A DNA stretch of 64,000 bases from Gimesia chilikensis (lineage in GTDB: Bacteria > Planctomycetota > Planctomycetia > Planctomycetales > Planctomycetaceae). Shown piece after piece: positions 62,194 through 64,000 of this stretch (positions are counted from its first letter, which is position 1; each line of letters begins with the position of its first letter). The stretch spans positions 558,001 to 622,000 of the forward strand of contig NZ_CP036266.1 in NCBI RefSeq assembly GCF_007744075.1, read 5' to 3'. The notes beneath the pieces were generated by a model. It saw nothing but the letters and a program-made list of their open reading frames with translations. It was not told where the DNA came from and ran no database searches. Both the position numbers and the translations under genes were made by a program.

Positions 62194-63185
62194 TATTGAA
62201 TCTCACTTCTGCAAAAAATGAATTAACTTCGATGTATCACTCAAGTCGAGGCGCTGAGACCGATTTCATCCGGCCAGGGACAATAACCGACTTTCAGCAC
62301 ATAACCCTTACATCATTATAGTGCAGAATCCATTCACAGAGACGTTTCACACTATTTGTAAAAACGGGCTCGGCAGGCAGATAACTGTGGTGCCAAAGTT
62401 CAGCAGACAGTCGAGATGCACAAGCCTGAATCAGTTAGCCAGTATTATACTGTGTTTCCGTTTCTGAGATCAAATTTGAGATTCAGAACATCAGTAAATG
62501 GCATGTGTGTGACAAATACATCAGTCGGCATCGACACTTTGGTTGTGGCAATTTAGTTCGCATACGTTGAATTGTCAATGTTGTCTCTTTCCGGTCGCAA
62601 CTACCGGTTCTGGACGGATTAAGCTGCGTAATCGAACCCGATTCAGATGACCTGATGCGATTGTTCATGATGTCGCAAACAGTTTCCATAACTGGCTTTG
62701 AGCACTTACTACCCGCAAACGGTATTTTTATTACAACTGGTGAAAATCCATTCAACAGTCTTCTCTATTTGCTGATATTACTCATAGATTAACAGGCTTT
62801 CCTAAAGTGGGTGTGCCTGTTCTTTTTCCAGTTCAGCAGGATGCTTACAGCAGTTTAACTCACGGATTGGAAAAGTGGGTTTCTTCAAAATCGAGCCAGC
62901 ACGCATAGCGCGGAGTGATAGGCTTGAATTACGAGTGGGTTTCCACTCCGGCAAATACAACAGCGGGTCCCCGACGGTTCCAGCTGCATGATAAGGAAGA
63001 GGGGATCTCTTTCATTATCAGGTCAGTTTCATTCTGAGAGGAGTGCAGGCTGGTCCGTTTCATACCAAAAGTGTGTGAGTGTGTTGTTAATTCGAGTAGA
63101 GAAGTGTGTGAGAAACGTCACTGTCTGCGCCGAGGTGGCGGGAATATCAGTTCGGTCTCATTCAAACAGGGAGCGATAGATTCAA
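62194..63185. other. Gene-free stretch of about 1 kb between divergent genes
   Basis: The DUF1573 gene reads leftwards and the Cys/His-rich gene rightwards, so both promoters should lie here. TATAAT occurs on the minus strand at 62320-62315, about 120 bp before the DUF1573 start, with a weak -35. A small hairpin GAGTGG-GTTT-CCACTC sits at 62933-62948. A 63-codon frame at 62988-63179 has no good ribosome-binding site and no family character. I cannot assign any RNA gene. Confidence 0.45.
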
Positions 63186-63977
63186 ATGAAAATTAAAAAT
63201 ACTGCCAGGGCAGGTATGACCGGACTGCTTGTGCTGGGAATTTCCTGCCTGGTGATCTCAGACCGACTTGAAGCCGGTCACAAATGTGGTCACTGCAAGA
63301 TGGGCGGTCTGTCGATGTTCCATAAAGGAGCGTGCTGCAGTCCGTGGCGTCCGGGCTTCAAACATAAATGCGGTCATAAGCACAAATGTGGTTCCGGTTG
63401 CGGGATGAGTTCCTGCGGCTGCGGAGACTCGTTCGTTGATCAATATTATCAGGGAGTCGTTTATGGTATGGGAAACGTTTCGCAGGGTGGCTGCCGGTCA
63501 TGCCAGTCTGGAGGTGCTGTGGCTGGTGCTTATGGGATGCCAGCCGGTGGTGGTCTCCCGCCGCAAGCGGGGTTAATTCCCGCTCCGGCAGTGCGACCAA
63601 CGATTCTGCATTATCCGGGAACGATGGGGATTGCCTATCGTCGACCAACGCGGATGATGCCGGCCGATGGTCCGGAGGGGCATCCGCGCGATGCCGGTCT
63701 GGATATCTATGCTCCAGGTGCAACCGACATTCGCGTGGTCGCACTGAACCGACAACGCGATGAGATGGTGGGATATCGTGATCCTGCGAATGATGATATC
63801 TGGGAATTCGTGACCAAGCGTCCTTTAATTCCCGGGATTCAGCATGTCTATCAGGTGTATGCGATATTCCCTGAGACAGGAAATGTTCCCCAGACCAGAC
63901 GAGTCCGTCTGATTATGGGACGAATCGTCGAACTCAGTTACAAACCGTATCCTCCAACTGACGGCACCCACCGGTAA
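63186..63977 (+). CDS. Secreted Cys/His/Gly-rich protein
   Basis: A 263-residue exported protein not matched to a named family. The N-terminus is a signal segment (MTGLLVLGISCLVISDRLEA). The next ~90 residues are very rich in Cys, His, Lys and Gly with HKCGHCK, KHKCGHKHKCGSGCG and SSCGCGD clusters, suggesting metal or disulfide binding. A Gly/Pro-rich linker leads to a C-terminal ~100-residue domain that looks ordered (DAGLDIYAPGATDIRVVALNRQRDE, YQVYAIFPETGNVPQTRRVRLIMGRIVELSYKPY). Planctomycete cell walls and shells contain Cys-rich proteins, so an envelope role is possible but unproven. Confidence 0.6.
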   Translation: MKIKNTARAGMTGLLVLGISCLVISDRLEAGHKCGHCKMGGLSMFHKGACCSPWRPGFKHKCGHKHKCGSGCGMSSCGCGDSFVDQYYQGVVYGMGNVSQGGCRSCQSGGAVAGAYGMPAGGGLPPQAGLIPAPAVRPTILHYPGTMGIAYRRPTRMMPADGPEGHPRDAGLDIYAPGATDIRVVALNRQRDEMVGYRDPANDDIWEFVTKRPLIPGIQHVYQVYAIFPETGNVPQTRRVRLIMGRIVELSYKPYPPTDGTHR

Positions 63978-64000
63978 GGTGCCGGGGTTCAAAAGTATTC

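Noticed and set aside
62988..63179. 63-codon frame just before the Cys/His-rich gene
   Set aside because: No ribosome-binding site and no recognisable composition; more likely leader DNA.
1..64000. CRISPR arrays, tRNA/rRNA genes, insertion sequences and prophage
   Set aside because: No regularly spaced repeats, no cloverleaf with a T-loop in the gaps, and no transposase, integrase or phage proteins were recognised by eye; short or degenerate elements could be missed.

Overview
The window looks like chromosomal DNA from a planctomycete, most probably a Planctomycetaceae/Gimesia-type genome; the genus is inference. The lineage markers are direct: a planctomycete-type cytochrome c/DUF1549/DUF1553 protein paired with a Tat-exported DUF1501 protein, a second DUF1501 protein, a ceramidase-like protein, many large secreted hydrolases, a permease/CPBP-protease fusion, and the futalosine menaquinone route. 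lpxB argues for a lipid A outer membrane. I saw no rRNA, tRNA, insertion sequence, phage gene or CRISPR array.

Layout. 1-5.4 kb: 5' part of xseA, a TIM-barrel epimerase-like gene, a large secreted glycosidase-like protein, scpB and a lipoprotein. 7.5-15 kb: secreted esterase, SLC13 transporter, cysQ-like phosphatase, Gfo/Idh/MocA oxidoreductase, lpxB. 15.1-17.4 kb: rplU behind an RNase E/G gene with a long upstream region. 18.2-21.6 kb: a regulatory (Ntr-type) PTS cassette hpf-ptsN-ptsH-ptsI. 22-25.9 kb: a cysteine-free FmdB-like protein, a secreted propeller-like protein, a Wza-like export lipoprotein and a proline-rich lipoprotein. 26.1-28.3 kb: an HD-GYP/PAS/GGDEF signalling protein. 28.7-34.1 kb: an IclR regulator divergent from the DUF1549/DUF1553-DUF1501 pair. 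34.3-38.4 kb: NDH-2, ceramidase-like protein, DUF1501 protein. 38.5-43.3 kb: a four-gene metal ABC operon. 43.4-47.1 kb: double-domain esterase and proC. 47.4-54.1 kb: mqnA-mqnC, an ABC export pair, and an amidohydrolase likely to be the aminodeoxyfutalosine deaminase. 54.2-58.3 kb: two unrecognised proteins and a methyltransferase. 58.3-60.6 kb: Ser/Thr kinase overlapping apt. 60.7-64 kb: CbiX-like protein, DUF1573 protein, a ~1 kb gene-free stretch, and a Cys/His-rich secreted protein.

The strongest discovery candidate is the metal ABC operon at 38.5-43.3 kb. Both membrane permeases carry a C-terminal DtxR/MntR-like repressor domain with the wing, dimer helix and metal-ligand pattern retained. 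The operon starts from a near-consensus promoter (TTGACA-16 nt-TATAAA) whose predicted start point lies at the edge of a perfect 10+10 bp palindrome. This is the architecture known for one permease in chlamydial YtgCR, here doubled, and suggests a transporter that carries its own repressor(s). A second self-contained switch is the iclR promoter at 29.46-29.52 kb, where two TTCA-N4-TGAA palindromes cover the predicted start site and the start codon.
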